Of a stretch of 50,958 nucleotides of DNA, positions 8,586-19,600 are shown piece by piece (the stretch's first letter is position 1; each line of letters begins with the position of its first letter). Both the position numbers and the translations under genes were made by a program. Source of the stretch: Variovorax sp. WDL1. Lineage in GTDB: Bacteria > Pseudomonadota > Gammaproteobacteria > Burkholderiales > Burkholderiaceae_C. The DNA lies in assembly GCF_001541225.1 (NCBI RefSeq), contig NZ_LMTS01000096.1, positions 112,600 through 163,557 on the forward strand, given 5' to 3'. The notes below the pieces were generated by a model, which was not told the DNA's origin, made no database searches, and saw nothing but the letters and a program-made list of their open reading frames with translations.

Positions 8586-9683
8586 TCAATCGCGAAAGAG
8601 ACTGCGTTCGGCGAACAGCGGGTTGGTCGGCTCGCGCACCATGGGCTCGCGGTGATAGCGTTCGATGCGATCGACCTCGTTGCGCGAGCCGAAGACGAGC
8701 CCCACCCGTTGGTGCAAGGCAGTTGGCTTCACGCCCAGCATCGGTTGCCGGCCAGTGCTCGCCCGGCCGCCTGCCTGCTCCATCACGAAGCCGATGGGGT
8801 TGGCCTCGTAGAGCAGCCTCAACCGCCCGCACCTGGCCGGATCCTTGGTGTCGCGCGGGTACAGGAAAACACCGCCCCGCATCAAGATGCGATGCGCCTC
8901 GGCGACCATCGAGGCGATCCATCGCATGTTGAAATCCTTGCCGCGCGGCCCCGGCGTGCCTGCCAGGCACTCGTCCACGTAACGCTTGACGGGCGCCTCC
9001 CAGAAACGACTGTTGGAAGAGTTGATCGCGAATTCCCGGGTGTCCGCAGGAACTCGGATGTCCGGATGCGTGAGCAGGAACTCCCCCAGGTCGGGATCGA
9101 GCGTGAACCCGGCCACGCCGTTGCCCACGGTGAGCACGAACATGGTTGCCGGTCCGTAGAGGGCGTAGCCGGCAGCCACCTGGGCCGCACCGGGCTGCAG
9201 AAAGTCGCCTTCAACCACATCGCGTCCGCTGTCGATCACGTCCTGCGGCGCCCGAAGCACCGAGAAGATGCTGCCGACCGTGACATTCACATCAATGTTG
9301 CTCGAGCCGTCAAGCGGATCGAACACCAGCAGGTACTTGCCGCGGCCGAAGGACGCCGGAATCTGCCGTGGCGCCTCCATCTCCTCGGACGCCATGCCTC
9401 CCAGGTGCGCACTCCACTCGTTCATGCGGATGAAGATGTCGTTGCTGACGATGTCCAGCGGCTTCTGCACCTCGCCCTGGACGTTGACCGGCCCGCCCGG
9501 CCCGTCCGAAGGCTCGAAGGCCGCCGTGTCGTGGAGTGCGCCCTGGGCCACGATCCGGGCGATTGCCTTGCAGGCCAGCGCTACGTCCAGGATGAGCGCG
9601 TCGAGATCGCCGCTGGCGCTCGGAAAGCGTCGCCGCTCCTCGATCAGGTAGCGGGTGAGGGTCCATCGTTGGGACAAAGGCAT
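8586..9683 (-). CDS. cbbF: Fructose-1,6-bisphosphatase, class 1
   Basis: 365 residues from ATG 9683; an upstream extension of the frame overlaps cbbX and was dropped. The metal and substrate motif [20 protein letters not shown] begins at residue 122. [30 protein letters not shown] and [17 protein letters not shown] are class 1 FBPase blocks. It acts in the regenerative arm of the cycle, and some cbbF products also act on sedoheptulose bisphosphate. It lies 22 bp downstream of cbbX. Confidence 0.95.
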   Translation of the reverse strand: MPLSQRWTLTRYLIEERRRFPSASGDLDALILDVALACKAIARIVAQGALHDTAAFEPSDGPGGPVNVQGEVQKPLDIVSNDIFIRMNEWSAHLGGMASEEMEAPRQIPASFGRGKYLLVFDPLDGSSNIDVNVTVGSIFSVLRAPQDVIDSGRDVVEGDFLQPGAAQVAAGYALYGPATMFVLTVGNGVAGFTLDPDLGEFLLTHPDIRVPADTREFAINSSNSRFWEAPVKRYVDECLAGTPGPRGKDFNMRWIASMVAEAHRILMRGGVFLYPRDTKDPARCGRLRLLYEANPIGFVMEQAGGRASTGRQPMLGVKPTALHQRVGLVFGSRNEVDRIERYHREPMVREPTNPLFAERSLFRD

Positions 9684-9705
9684 GGGGGTCTCCGGTGTCG
9701 AGCGG

Positions 9706-10623
9706 TCAATGAGAGACGTCTTCCGCGAACACGCGGCTCGCCCTGATGTCGGAGGACTCGATGGTGGTGAGTTCCTCGCGCGTGAACTCGCGATCGCGCT
9801 GCTGGAACAGCCGGCTGGCCTGGCGCAGCCGTACGCGGTCCAGGGCGTTGCGCACGCTGCGCGCGTTCGCAAAATGGGGCTGGCGCAGCCGCCGGTCGAT
9901 GTATTCCCCGAACGTCGCGCGCCCCTCTTCGCCGAAGCTGTAGGTCATGGACACGAGCATCTGGTCGGCGATGCGCAGCAACTCGTCGTGGCTGTAGTCG
10001 GGAAAGGCCAGGTGATGGGCCACCCGTGAACTCATGCCCGGGTTGGACTGGAAGAACGTGTCCATGCGATCCTTGTAGCCGGCGAGGATCACGACGAGGT
10101 CGTCGCGCTGGTTCTCCATCACCTGCAGCAGGATTTCGATGGCCTCCTGGCCATAGTCACGTTCGTTCTCCGGTCGATAGAGGTAGTACGCCTCGTCGAT
10201 GAACAGCACGCCGCCCATCGCCTTCTTCAGCACTTCCCTGGTTTTCGGGGCCGTGTGTCCGATGTACTGGCCGACCAGGTCGTCACGTGTGACGGCCACG
10301 AGGTGGCCTTTGCGGACATACCCGAGCCTGTAGAGAATCTGCGCCATGCGCATCGCCACCGAGGTCTTGCCCGTGCCCGGATTGCCCGTGAAGCTCATGT
10401 GCAGGCTCGGCATCTGCGCCTGCAGCCCGAGATTCATCCGAAGCTTGTCGACGACTAGCAAGGCGGCGATATCGCGGACGCGCTGCTTCACGGGGGCGAG
10501 GCCCACCAGATCGCGATCGAGTTCGTCCAGCACGGCCTCGACCTGGCTTTGCGCCAGCACCTGCGCAACGGTGCGTGCCGGTGCCGCAGGGTCCGGCATG
10601 CAGTGGTGGTCCATGGCGTTCAT
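9706..10623 (-). CDS. cbbX: CbbX, AAA+ activase of red-type RuBisCO
   Basis: 305 residues from ATG 10623; the frame extends further into cbbS but CbbX homology begins here. Walker A GNPGTGKT is at 80-87 and Walker [12 protein letters not shown] at about 139-149; [15 protein letters not shown] and the arginine-finger region [18 protein letters not shown] follow. Family knowledge: the hexamer pulls on the C-terminal tail of form IC/ID large subunits to release inhibitory sugar phosphates, and is allosterically activated by RuBP. Placement 11 bp after cbbS matches the rbcLS-cbbX order of red-type operons. Confidence 0.95.
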   Translation of the reverse strand: MNAMDHHCMPDPAAPARTVAQVLAQSQVEAVLDELDRDLVGLAPVKQRVRDIAALLVVDKLRMNLGLQAQMPSLHMSFTGNPGTGKTSVAMRMAQILYRLGYVRKGHLVAVTRDDLVGQYIGHTAPKTREVLKKAMGGVLFIDEAYYLYRPENERDYGQEAIEILLQVMENQRDDLVVILAGYKDRMDTFFQSNPGMSSRVAHHLAFPDYSHDELLRIADQMLVSMTYSFGEEGRATFGEYIDRRLRQPHFANARSVRNALDRVRLRQASRLFQQRDREFTREELTTIESSDIRASRVFAEDVSH

Positions 10624-10634
10624 GACCTTTCCTT

Positions 10635-11069
10635 TCAGTAGCGCTGGCCTTCGGGTCTGTCGGTCGCATAGCTGTGGACCGTGTAGCGCATCGATCGGCC
10701 GCCGATCTCCTGCCGCACGAGGCCGAAGCCGGGCTCCGCGGCAGGCCGGTGGACGATGAAGCTCATCGCGATCGATTCCACGTTGCGTGTCGAGTCGAAG
10801 GCCATCAGCCGGATGTACGTATCGGGAAAGGTCTTGCGGCAGGTGTTCAGTTCGAGCAGGACTCCCGCGGCGTCCTGCAGATCGAACATCGGCATGCCGA
10901 ACATTTCCCAATAGGTGTTGCGCGGGTGCGGATCGTCGGTGTATTCGATGCTCCAGGCATAGCCCTTGTTCAGGCCGTACTCGATCTGCAGGGCGATCTC
11001 CGCATCGGTCAGGTCGGCCAGGAAACTGAACTGGCCCTGGGTCAGTCGTCCGGTCGGGTTGGTCATCAT
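10635..11069 (-). CDS. cbbS: RuBisCO small subunit, red type (form IC)
   Basis: 144 residues. [16 protein letters not shown] near the N terminus and [21 protein letters not shown] are typical of form IC/ID small subunits. The C-terminal extension, including [20 protein letters not shown], is the red-type hairpin that lines the central channel and is absent from form IA/IB. The two adjacent ATGs (11069, 11066) follow AAGGAG. It is 19 bp downstream of cbbL. Confidence 0.96.
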   Translation of the reverse strand: MMTNPTGRLTQGQFSFLADLTDAEIALQIEYGLNKGYAWSIEYTDDPHPRNTYWEMFGMPMFDLQDAAGVLLELNTCRKTFPDTYIRLMAFDSTRNVESIAMSFIVHRPAAEPGFGLVRQEIGGRSMRYTVHSYATDRPEGQRY

Positions 11070-11088
11070 GGTGCGTTCTCCTTCGGGG

Positions 11089-12670
<1,582 letters not shown>

Positions 12671-13615
12671 GTGAACATCACCTTCCGACAGCTGCGGGTT
12701 TTCACGGAGATCGCCAAGGTCGGCAGCATGAGCCAGGCGGCATCCAACCTGCACCTGACACCCCCGGCGATCTCTATGCAGATCAAGGAGCTCGAGTCCC
12801 AGGTCGGCCTGCGCCTGTTCGACCGTCACGGCCGGCAACTTTCGCTCTCCACAGCGGGCGAATACTTCCTGGTGCATGCCAGGCGGCTGCTGGCCCAACT
12901 GACCGAGACGGACAACGCCATGGCCAGGCTCAAGCGCCTCGAGTACGGCACGTTGACCATCGGCATGGTCAGCACGGCGAAATACTTTGTTCCTCGCCTC
13001 CTGGCGCGCTTCCACGCGGAGCACGCCGGGGTGGAGGTCAAACTGCGCGTGGTCGACAATCGCGAGCAACTCGTCTCCCTCATGGAAGGTGGCGAGGTCG
13101 ACCTGTCTGTCATGGGTCGCCCGCCAAAGGAGGTGCTGAGCCATGCCGAGGCATTCGCGCCCCATCCCCTCGTCTTCGTCTGTCCCCCCTCGCATCCCTT
13201 GCTGGCAGCCGGCCGACCGGCTGTGACGAATCTGGAGGGCTATCCGCTCATCGTGCGCGAGCCAGGCTCGGGAACGCGATCTGCGATGGAAGCGTTCTTC
13301 GCCGAACGGCGCTTCGCGCCGCGCATCGCCATGGAGATGTCGAGCAACGAGACGATCAAGCAGGCCGTGATGGCCGGCATGGGCTTGTCGTTTCTTTCGC
13401 TCCACACGATCGGCCTCGAGCTTCGGACCGGGCTTCTGCACGTGCTGGAGGTGGAAGGCAGCCCCGTGATGCGCATCTGGCACATCGTGCGCCTGCAGTC
13501 GAAAGTGCTTTCGCCGGCCGCCGAGGCCTTTCGCTATTTCATCATCGAGCACGGCGAAGGCTATCTGCGCGAGCAGGACACGCCATTCCTGATGGGCCGG
13601 ACGCCGGCGACCTGA
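12671..13615 (+). CDS. cbbR: LysR-type regulator CbbR
   Basis: 314 residues. The N-terminal winged helix-turn-helix is clear: FRQLRVFTEIAKVGSMSQAA then LHLTPPAISMQIKELE, typical of the CbbR branch. The periplasmic-binding-like effector domain follows (LTIGMVSTAKYFVPRLLARF). Family knowledge: CbbR activates cbb operons in response to metabolites such as PEP, ATP or NADPH. Its divergent position 112 bp from cbbL fits. It ends 69 bp from the convergent HbpS-like gene. Confidence 0.93.
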   Translation: MNITFRQLRVFTEIAKVGSMSQAASNLHLTPPAISMQIKELESQVGLRLFDRHGRQLSLSTAGEYFLVHARRLLAQLTETDNAMARLKRLEYGTLTIGMVSTAKYFVPRLLARFHAEHAGVEVKLRVVDNREQLVSLMEGGEVDLSVMGRPPKEVLSHAEAFAPHPLVFVCPPSHPLLAAGRPAVTNLEGYPLIVREPGSGTRSAMEAFFAERRFAPRIAMEMSSNETIKQAVMAGMGLSFLSLHTIGLELRTGLLHVLEVEGSPVMRIWHIVRLQSKVLSPAAEAFRYFIIEHGEGYLREQDTPFLMGRTPAT

Positions 13616-13650
13616 CAGGCGCCACCTTCCGGAATGTCCCGACCGCACCG

Positions 13651-13668
13651 CGACCGCGACCGCGACCG
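13651..13668. repeat. Short hexanucleotide tandem repeat
   Basis: Three perfect copies of CGACCG, with a related partial copy just upstream (about 13641-13650), lie in the 69-bp gap between convergent cbbR and the HbpS-like gene. Such a tract can vary in copy number; no function is evident. Confidence 0.6.
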
Positions 13669-13684
13669 CAGCCACCAGCTTTCA

Positions 13685-14194
13685 TCAGAACTCGAGGTTT
13701 CCCGCGATCGCCTGGATTCCGGCCTTTGCGCACGCATCGTCGGCATCGCCGCCGGGCGCCCCGGAAACTCCGATGCCCCCCAGCGCACTGCCGCCGGCTT
13801 CGATGGGCTGGCCTCCGCCGACAGCCATCAGGCGCGAAAGCGAGCGCAGCCCGCTCATCGACTTGCCTGACTGCGTCTCGGCTGCCAATGTCGCCGAAGG
13901 CACCCGGAAGCTGGCGGCGGTCCAGGCCTTGTCGCTGGCCGCCTCTACCGTGTGCGCTCCGGCGAAGCGATCCCGCACCAGGGTCTGCAGGACGCCGGAA
14001 CGGTCGACGACCGCCACTGCCACCTGGAACCCCTGTCGCCGGCAATGTTCGAGCGCACCGCGCGCGGCCTCCATGGCCGTCTCAGGCGCCAGCAGCTTGA
14101 CCTCGAACGTCGCCGACTGAGCATGCGCCGTCAGCGTCGAGGACAGCGCGACGACTGAAATGGCGACGCCGCGGAGACTGCCGAGCCGGATCAT
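13685..14194 (-). CDS. Secreted HbpS/GlcG-like protein coupled to soxB
   Basis: 169 residues from ATG 14194, which overlaps the soxB stop in an ATGA, so translation is probably coupled. Residues 1-26 form a Sec signal ending TAHAQS. The rest matches the GlcG/HbpS fold (DUF336): AMEAARGALEHCRRQGF, VAVVDRSGVLQTLVRDRF, KAWTAASFRVPSATLA and GGQPIEAGGSALGGIGVSGA. Family knowledge: some members bind heme (HbpS); others sit next to catabolic enzymes with no known role. The coupling to soxB suggests a periplasmic role in thiosulfate oxidation, perhaps heme or sulfur binding. This is inference. Confidence 0.85.
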   Translation of the reverse strand: MIRLGSLRGVAISVVALSSTLTAHAQSATFEVKLLAPETAMEAARGALEHCRRQGFQVAVAVVDRSGVLQTLVRDRFAGAHTVEAASDKAWTAASFRVPSATLAAETQSGKSMSGLRSLSRLMAVGGGQPIEAGGSALGGIGVSGAPGGDADDACAKAGIQAIAGNLEF

Positions 14195-15927
14195 GCTGCC
14201 AATCCTGGATTGCCCTTCAGGCCAACCAGCGTCGGCGTGTTGAGCTTGCGGGCCTTGATGTGTCCGTTCTGTGCCTTGAACCACGTTTCGACGACGTCCC
14301 ACACCGGCTTGACCCCGGGCGCGGTTTTCGCCTCTTCCGCGACAGGCGCCCAGCCCGCGACCTTGTACTTCTTGCCGGCTTCGATCGGCTTTCCGTTCAG
14401 CCGCATGTCGGCGATGCGGCCGCCCATCTTCTGGGACGGGTCGCAGGTGTACCCCAACCCTCCCACCCGGACCATGTCACCGCCCTGCTGGTAGTAGGGA
14501 TCGGGATTGAAGAGGTTGTCCGCCACGTCCTCGAGGATCGTCTTGATGGTCTCGCCGGTCATGTCGGCGACAGTGGCATGCGGATAGGTGATGGCGAGTT
14601 GATCCATCATGAGTTCGCGCGTCACCGTGTCCCCGGGAAGCAATGTGGTTCCCCAGCGGAATCCCGGCGAGAACGCGATGTCGGCGCCCTGCACCTCCAT
14701 CAACGCGTCGCAGATCAACTGGTCCCAGGAGCCATTGAAGTTGCCGCGACGGTAAAGCAGCCCGTCTGTCACCGCGAGCTTCTCGGCAAGCTTGCCTTCG
14801 TACGGCGCGCGCACCTTGGCGATCAATGCCTCCATCTCGGGGTCCACCTCGAGCTGGTTGGCAAAGACAGGGAGCAGACGGTAGCGGAAGTCGACGACCT
14901 TGCCGCCCTTGACGTCGAAGTCCATCACCCCCAGGAACTTGGTATTGCTTCCCGCATTGGTGACCAAGGTCTTGCCGCCGGCATTCGAGACTGGCACCGC
15001 GATCGGGACGCCATCATGCGTGTGGCCTCCGAAAATGGCATCCACGCCGCGAACCCGGCTCGCCATCTTCAGGTCCACATCCATTCCGTTGTGGGATAGA
15101 ACGACGACCACCTGCGCACCCTTGCCGCGCACTTCGTCGACCATCTTCTGCATGTTCTCGTCCTGGATGCCGAAGCTCCAGTCCGCCACCATGTACCGGG
15201 GATTCGCAATCGGCGTATAGGGGAAGGCCTGACCGATGATGGCGCAGCGGACCCCGTTGATCTCCTTGATCACATAGGGCGGGAACACCGGATCGCCGAA
15301 GTCGCTGGTCTTCACGTTCTGGGCGACGAAGTCGATCTTTCCCTTGAAGTCCTTGTCCACGATCTCCTTGACCCGCTTCATCCCATAGGTGAACTCCCAG
15401 TGGCCGGTCATCACGTCGACCGTCAGCAACTTGGCCGCATCGACCATGTCTTGGGCCTCGGTCCACAATGAAGTCGCCGACCCCTGCCAGGTATCCCCGC
15501 CGTCCAAGAGCAGGGCGCCAGGCCGGCTGGCCTTCAGCTGCTTGACCAAGGTCGCCATGTGGGAGAAGCCGCCGATCTTTCCGTAGCGACGCGCGGCCTG
15601 TTCGAAGTCCAGATAGGTGTACGCGTGCGCGAGCTGCGTTCCCGGCTTCACGCCCGCCACTTTCAGCAGGTGGTCGCCCACCATATGCGGCAGTCGCCCC
15701 TTGAGATCGCCCAGCCCGATGTTGACGCTGGGTTCCCTGAAATAGACCGGACGCAGCTGCGCATGGCAGTCCGTCATGTGCAGGAACGAAACATTCCCGA
15801 ACGGGGCCATGTCGTACAACCCCTTCTGCGCTGTCGCAGCAGCTGCCTCGGCATGGCGGCCGAGGCTCATGCCCGCCACAGACGCGGCGCCGAGCACCTG
15901 CAGAAACTCGCGCTTGGAAATATTCAT
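14191..15927 (-). CDS. soxB: Thiosulfohydrolase SoxB
   Basis: 578 residues, normal for SoxB. A Tat-like signal, SKREFLQVLGAASVAGM, opens the protein. The dimanganese-phosphoesterase-like motifs are present: HMTDCHAQLRP (Asp53, His55), LLLDGGDTWQGSATSLW, VVVLSHNGMDVD and FGGHTHDGVP; the C-terminal 5'-nucleotidase domain follows. Family knowledge: SoxB hydrolyses the terminal sulfone of SoxY-bound S-thiosulfonate to release sulfate. It is downstream of soxX by 73 bp and overlaps the next gene by 4 bp. Confidence 0.97.
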   Translation of the reverse strand: MNISKREFLQVLGAASVAGMSLGRHAEAAAATAQKGLYDMAPFGNVSFLHMTDCHAQLRPVYFREPSVNIGLGDLKGRLPHMVGDHLLKVAGVKPGTQLAHAYTYLDFEQAARRYGKIGGFSHMATLVKQLKASRPGALLLDGGDTWQGSATSLWTEAQDMVDAAKLLTVDVMTGHWEFTYGMKRVKEIVDKDFKGKIDFVAQNVKTSDFGDPVFPPYVIKEINGVRCAIIGQAFPYTPIANPRYMVADWSFGIQDENMQKMVDEVRGKGAQVVVVLSHNGMDVDLKMASRVRGVDAIFGGHTHDGVPIAVPVSNAGGKTLVTNAGSNTKFLGVMDFDVKGGKVVDFRYRLLPVFANQLEVDPEMEALIAKVRAPYEGKLAEKLAVTDGLLYRRGNFNGSWDQLICDALMEVQGADIAFSPGFRWGTTLLPGDTVTRELMMDQLAITYPHATVADMTGETIKTILEDVADNLFNPDPYYQQGGDMVRVGGLGYTCDPSQKMGGRIADMRLNGKPIEAGKKYKVAGWAPVAEEAKTAPGVKPVWDVVETWFKAQNGHIKARKLNTPTLVGLKGNPGLAA

Positions 15928-16000
15928 GCTTCTGCATTCGTTGATGTGGAGAAGGGCCCCCGACCTCTGGGATCGATCCGGTACGCCGCCGAAGAGCGAA

Positions 16001-16654
16001 CTACTGGTTGACCTCGGATTTCGGGTCGAGCAGCAGCGCCATCAGGTCCTTGAGCTGCTTCTCGTCCAGCATGCCGCCATGGCCGAACCGCGGCATTCCC
16101 GAGCACGCGTTGTAGGCCTTGGCGTTGTAGAGCTTGCCCCAGGTGTATTCGACGATGGGCTTGGCTGCGGCACTGGCGGGATCCTGGACGCCGCGCAGCT
16201 TGCCGTAGTTGTACAGGCTGGGGCCCAGCGTGCCGAACGAGATTTCCTTCTTGCTGATCTGATGGCAGTTGTAGCAGTTGCCTCCGTTGGCACTCGGAGC
16301 GGCCGACCGATCGCTCCAGGTCATGCCGCGGCCGTTCTGCGCCAGCTTTTCACCGGCCGTCCAATCGCCGATGAACTTGCCGTCGCTGGGCATCTTGACC
16401 GTCTTGAGGTTGGCGGCCTCGATCGCCTTGGCCTTCTCCTCGGGCAGCGGCTGGCCCAACGCCTTGGAGCACTCGGCATCCGTCTCGTCCTGCTTCAGGC
16501 GATCCATCTTGGCGATGCCCTGGTCCCTGAAAGACGTCTGCATCATCTTGCGCACGAGGGCGTCGTAGTCCGGCGCCACCCCGACGGACGCGCATCCGAT
16601 GAGAGAGACGGCACCTGCCACTGCTGCGAAGGCCAGCCATTGTCTTGTATGCAT
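16001..16654 (-). CDS. soxX: Cytochrome c subunit SoxX, with lipobox-like signal
   Basis: 217 residues from ATG 16654, preceded by GGAG at good spacing; an upstream in-frame start would overlap soxA. The heme site CYNCH is at 127-131 and GMPRFGHGGML later supplies the likely Met ligand. The N terminus ends in SLIGCASVG; LIGC fits a lipobox, so this SoxX may be a lipoprotein. Family knowledge: SoxX pairs with SoxA, joining thiosulfate to the SoxY cysteine with electron transfer to heme. An N-terminal region of about 100 residues precedes the heme domain. Confidence 0.93.
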   Translation of the reverse strand: MHTRQWLAFAAVAGAVSLIGCASVGVAPDYDALVRKMMQTSFRDQGIAKMDRLKQDETDAECSKALGQPLPEEKAKAIEAANLKTVKMPSDGKFIGDWTAGEKLAQNGRGMTWSDRSAAPSANGGNCYNCHQISKKEISFGTLGPSLYNYGKLRGVQDPASAAAKPIVEYTWGKLYNAKAYNACSGMPRFGHGGMLDEKQLKDLMALLLDPKSEVNQ

Positions 16655-16667
16655 TTTCTGCTCCGCG

Positions 16668-17465
16668 TTAGCGCTTGAGACCCGGTGCGATGGACTCTGC
16701 ACCCTTTGCGTTCACACCCATGAAGACCGACAGCGCGATCGTCACGTCCGACGCGTATCCCGGGTAGGGAAACCGTTGCTGGCGGAAGCAGTCATTGAGC
16801 CGCCGCTGCATGCTCCACAACTCGCCGCTGCTCACGCGGTACGCCGGCCAGGCAGCGAAGCCGACGCCATCGCCAGGATTCTTGGTAAGGTTGGGAAGGT
16901 CCTGCAGGCGGATCCGCTTGCCGTCCTCGCCATGGCAGGACGCGCAGGAGAAGTCGTAGGGTCCTGCCCGAAAGTAGAAGGCGCGTTTGCCGGTCTCGAA
17001 GGCGGTCTTCTCCTCGGCGTGCCCCTGTGGCAGTGCAAACTTCATGCCGCGCGACTCGGCCGAGATCCAGGCCACAAGTCCCTCGATGTTCGCCTGCTCA
17101 CCGCGTCCGAACGGGGTCTTGGCGACTTCTGCGGCACTGATGCCCTGCAGCGATTCCATGCACGTCAGCAGCCGTGATTCCAGGTCCTGAACTCGCTTGG
17201 TGTCCGGGAAATAGCGCGGCAGCTCGACGAAGGCACCCTTGACCTTGCCGGCGCCTTTACCGAGGTCACATTGCTCGAGAGACGCGTTCTTGGGTCCCCG
17301 TCGCTTCTTCCAGAGGTCTTCGCCCTTGGCCTCGAAAAGTTCTGCGGGGTTGCCGTCCTCGAGCATCTTCCGATATTCGGCAATGCCGTCGGCGGCGGAC
17401 TTCTGTTGGGCAGTTGCGGCCGCAGCGGCGGCCAGAAGCGCTGCCGCGACAAGGAGAAATTTCAT
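16668..17465 (-). CDS. soxA: Cytochrome c subunit SoxA, monoheme type
   Basis: 265 residues from ATG 17465, following AGGTGG; a start five codons upstream is possible. Signal peptide residues 1-19. Only one heme motif, CASCH at 174-178, is present. Cys66 and Cys102 occupy the first-heme domain in place of CxxCH, as in monoheme SoxA where they form a disulfide. Cys226 in RRLNDCFRQQR is the expected cysteine (persulfide) ligand at the active heme. It works with SoxX as the L-cysteine S-thiosulfotransferase. It ends 13 bp before soxX. Confidence 0.95.
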   Translation of the reverse strand: MKFLLVAAALLAAAAAATAQQKSAADGIAEYRKMLEDGNPAELFEAKGEDLWKKRRGPKNASLEQCDLGKGAGKVKGAFVELPRYFPDTKRVQDLESRLLTCMESLQGISAAEVAKTPFGRGEQANIEGLVAWISAESRGMKFALPQGHAEEKTAFETGKRAFYFRAGPYDFSCASCHGEDGKRIRLQDLPNLTKNPGDGVGFAAWPAYRVSSGELWSMQRRLNDCFRQQRFPYPGYASDVTIALSVFMGVNAKGAESIAPGLKR

Positions 17466-17555
17466 CGTGTCCACCTGCATGTTGATGGTCGTCGCCCGCT
17501 TCGCGGGGACCGGTCGAATGCGCTTGGCAACCTGGGCGAACAGGCCGGGGCCGCC

Positions 17556-17867
17556 TCAGGAAACCGTGGCCTCGTCCGAGCGCTTGTCACCCTTGTTGTC
17601 GACCCAGGAGATGCCGATCTTGTCCCCGGCCTTCGCGCCCTTGACGTTGAACTGAAGAAAGGGATTCTTCGAGACCGAAGGACCCCACTGGGCCGTCATG
17701 ACGGTCTTGCCGTTGAGTTGAGCCGTGACCTCCTGGATGTACCAGGCGGGTATCACCTTGCCGGCCGCGTCCTTGCGCTGGCCGGTTTCCATCTCGTGCG
17801 CCATGAGCACCCGAACGGTGGTCTTGTCGCCTGAGGCCTGGGCGCGAATGCGCATCGGGTCTGACAT
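17556..17867 (-). CDS. soxZ: Sulfur-carrier partner SoxZ
   Basis: 103 residues from ATG 17867, preceded by AAGGA. Family blocks include VRVLMAHEMETGQRKDAAGK, IPAWYIQEVTAQLNGK and GPSVSKNPFLQFNVKGAKAGD. It has no signal peptide, as expected for a protein exported by Tat while bound to SoxY. It forms the SoxYZ carrier on which thiosulfate sulfur is oxidised. It lies 46 bp after soxY and 90 bp before soxA. Confidence 0.97.
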   Translation of the reverse strand: MSDPMRIRAQASGDKTTVRVLMAHEMETGQRKDAAGKVIPAWYIQEVTAQLNGKTVMTAQWGPSVSKNPFLQFNVKGAKAGDKIGISWVDNKGDKRSDEATVS

Positions 17868-17913
17868 GATGTGTCCTTCAACTTGTGAGGTGAGAAATGC
17901 GGTGCAACTGAAG

Positions 17914-18381
17914 TCAACCGCCGCAGCCGCCCAACGTGACCTTGACTTCCTTTTGCGCAAAGAGCGCCTTGCCGTCAGCCATCATCGCAACGGCATAGAC
18001 GTTGGAAGACTGGCCCATCTTGACGCGCGTCGAGAAATTCGCCTCGACAGCATCGGTGACGTCGTACATGGCGGACAAGACTGCGGGGTTCTTCTCGACC
18101 AGCACCAGGATGCGCTTCACACCAGGCAACGCCGTGGCAGCCCCAACGGGAACAACGGCCCCGTTCTCGGCGATATCGGGCGCCGTAATGGTCACATCCT
18201 TGCTTTCCGCCGGTGCGCTGCCCCCCAGGGCCTTCATCACTTCGGCAATGGTCTTCGCGTCAAAGGCCGCCGAGTTGTAGCCTGGCGCCTGGGCAAGTGC
18301 GTGCATCGGCAGCATCCCGATGGCCGCGAGCATGCCCGCGACCTTGGCCGAATGTGAAAGCATGTCGCGACGTGTCTGCAT
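17914..18381 (-). CDS. soxY: Sulfur-carrier SoxY
   Basis: 155 residues from ATG 18381, preceded by AAGGAG. The twin-arginine signal TRRDMLSHSAKVAGM begins at residue 3. The protein ends in the diagnostic GGCGG, whose cysteine carries the sulfur substrate on a swinging arm. The 76-bp gap upstream, after soxD, is AT-rich (TATCAACATATCCTAATAAA at about 18394-18413) and may hold an internal promoter or operator. Confidence 0.98.
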   Translation of the reverse strand: MQTRRDMLSHSAKVAGMLAAIGMLPMHALAQAPGYNSAAFDAKTIAEVMKALGGSAPAESKDVTITAPDIAENGAVVPVGAATALPGVKRILVLVEKNPAVLSAMYDVTDAVEANFSTRVKMGQSSNVYAVAMMADGKALFAQKEVKVTLGGCGG

Positions 18382-18457
18382 ATGAACTCCTTGTATCAAC
18401 ATATCCTAATAAACGGAACATCATCCGACGATGAGGGCCTTCCCTATGTCGTCGCAA

Positions 18458-19600
18458 CTACTTTGCGCCGCCGGCCAGCCAGTGGGCAACGGATTTGGCG
18501 TCCGATTCCGGCAGGGTCTGCGGCGGCATGGGGATGGCGCCCCACACGCCGGATCCTCCCGACTTGATCTTGCCGGCCAGGTAGTCCAGTGCATCGGCGC
18601 GCCCTGCATACTTCTTGGCAATGTCCCGGAAGCTCGGACCGACGAGCTTGGTATCCATGCCGTGGCACGCAACGCAGGTGTTCTTTTGCAGCAGCGCCAA
18701 CGTGCCGTCATTCCCTGCCGCTGCGGCGGGCTTGGCCGCACCTGCGGCTGCAGCGGCTTGCGGGGGTGCCTCCTTCGTTCCACCAGCCGGGGAGGCGGCG
18801 GCGACCTGCGCAGCCAGTGCGTCACTCTCCTGCAACGTCTTCGCTGGCGGCTTGGAGGTATCGACGCCATGCTGCGCGCCGAAGGGGCGAACCTGGGTGG
18901 CCAGGTTGCCATGCGCGTTGCGCGCGAAGTCCGGCAGCTGGGAAGCGACCTTGATCTCGGGCAGGCAGTCTTTCATGCATGCCTTTGCGTTCACGTCGGG
19001 CTTTCGCCTGCCGAACTCCGGTCCTGGCCACATGGCGTGATCGGTCGTCATGCCGTTTCGGTTGGGCAACAGCGTCTGGGCTTGCGCGATGTTCCTGTCG
19101 GACAGCGTGTAGTCGTCCGGGACGATCTCACCCATGTTGAGGATGTAGGCGGTCACCGCATAGACCTCGTCCGGCGACAGGGATTTCGGTTGTGACCACG
19201 GCATGGCGCGGTGGATGTAGTCCCAGAGGGTGGACAGTGTCGGGATCTTCATCAAGGTCGTGCGGCCCGGAAAGCCTCGATCGTTCAGGCGAGCCACTTG
19301 GCCGGACTTGATGTCTTCCTTGGTCGTGCCGCCGACGATCGGGCTGAAGACCTCGTTGCTCTCGCCGAAGACACCGTGGCAGGAGGCGCACTTGCCCTCC
19401 CAGACCTCCATGCCCTTCTTCACGGAGCCGGAGCCCTTGGGCAGGCCCTTGAAATCGGGACGCACGTCGATGTCCCAGGCCTTGATCTCCTTGGGCGTGG
19501 CCGCACGGCCGATGCCAGGATAGGCCGCCGGCTGCGCTGCCGCCACACCCGCTGCCATCAGCAGAAGAGCACTCGTTGCGATCTCACGAAAGCTGGACAT
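18458..19600 (-). CDS. soxD: Diheme cytochrome SoxD of the sulfane dehydrogenase
   Basis: 380 residues, Sec signal at 1-22, start preceded by GAGGTGAAG. Heme motif CASCH is at 71-75 and CVACH at 309-313. An Ala/Pro-rich linker (about 268-299) joins the second heme domain, which closely resembles the free cytochrome at 21794-22105. Two extra cysteines (C208, C212 in ACMKDC) may form a disulfide. Family knowledge: SoxD takes electrons from the molybdenum subunit SoxC during oxidation of SoxY-bound sulfane sulfur. Its start lies inside the end of soxC (17-bp overlap). Confidence 0.95.
   Translation of the reverse strand: MSSFREIATSALLLMAAGVAAAQPAAYPGIGRAATPKEIKAWDIDVRPDFKGLPKGSGSVKKGMEVWEGKCASCHGVFGESNEVFSPIVGGTTKEDIKSGQVARLNDRGFPGRTTLMKIPTLSTLWDYIHRAMPWSQPKSLSPDEVYAVTAYILNMGEIVPDDYTLSDRNIAQAQTLLPNRNGMTTDHAMWPGPEFGRRKPDVNAKACMKDCLPEIKVASQLPDFARNAHGNLATQVRPFGAQHGVDTSKPPAKTLQESDALAAQVAAASPAGGTKEAPPQAAAAAGAAKPAAAAGNDGTLALLQKNTCVACHGMDTKLVGPSFRDIAKKYAGRADALDYLAGKIKSGGSGVWGAIPMPPQTLPESDAKSVAHWLAGGAK

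Noticed and set aside
16668..17465. Diheme SoxA
   Set aside because: Only one CxxCH is present; the first-heme region has isolated cysteines 66 and 102 instead.
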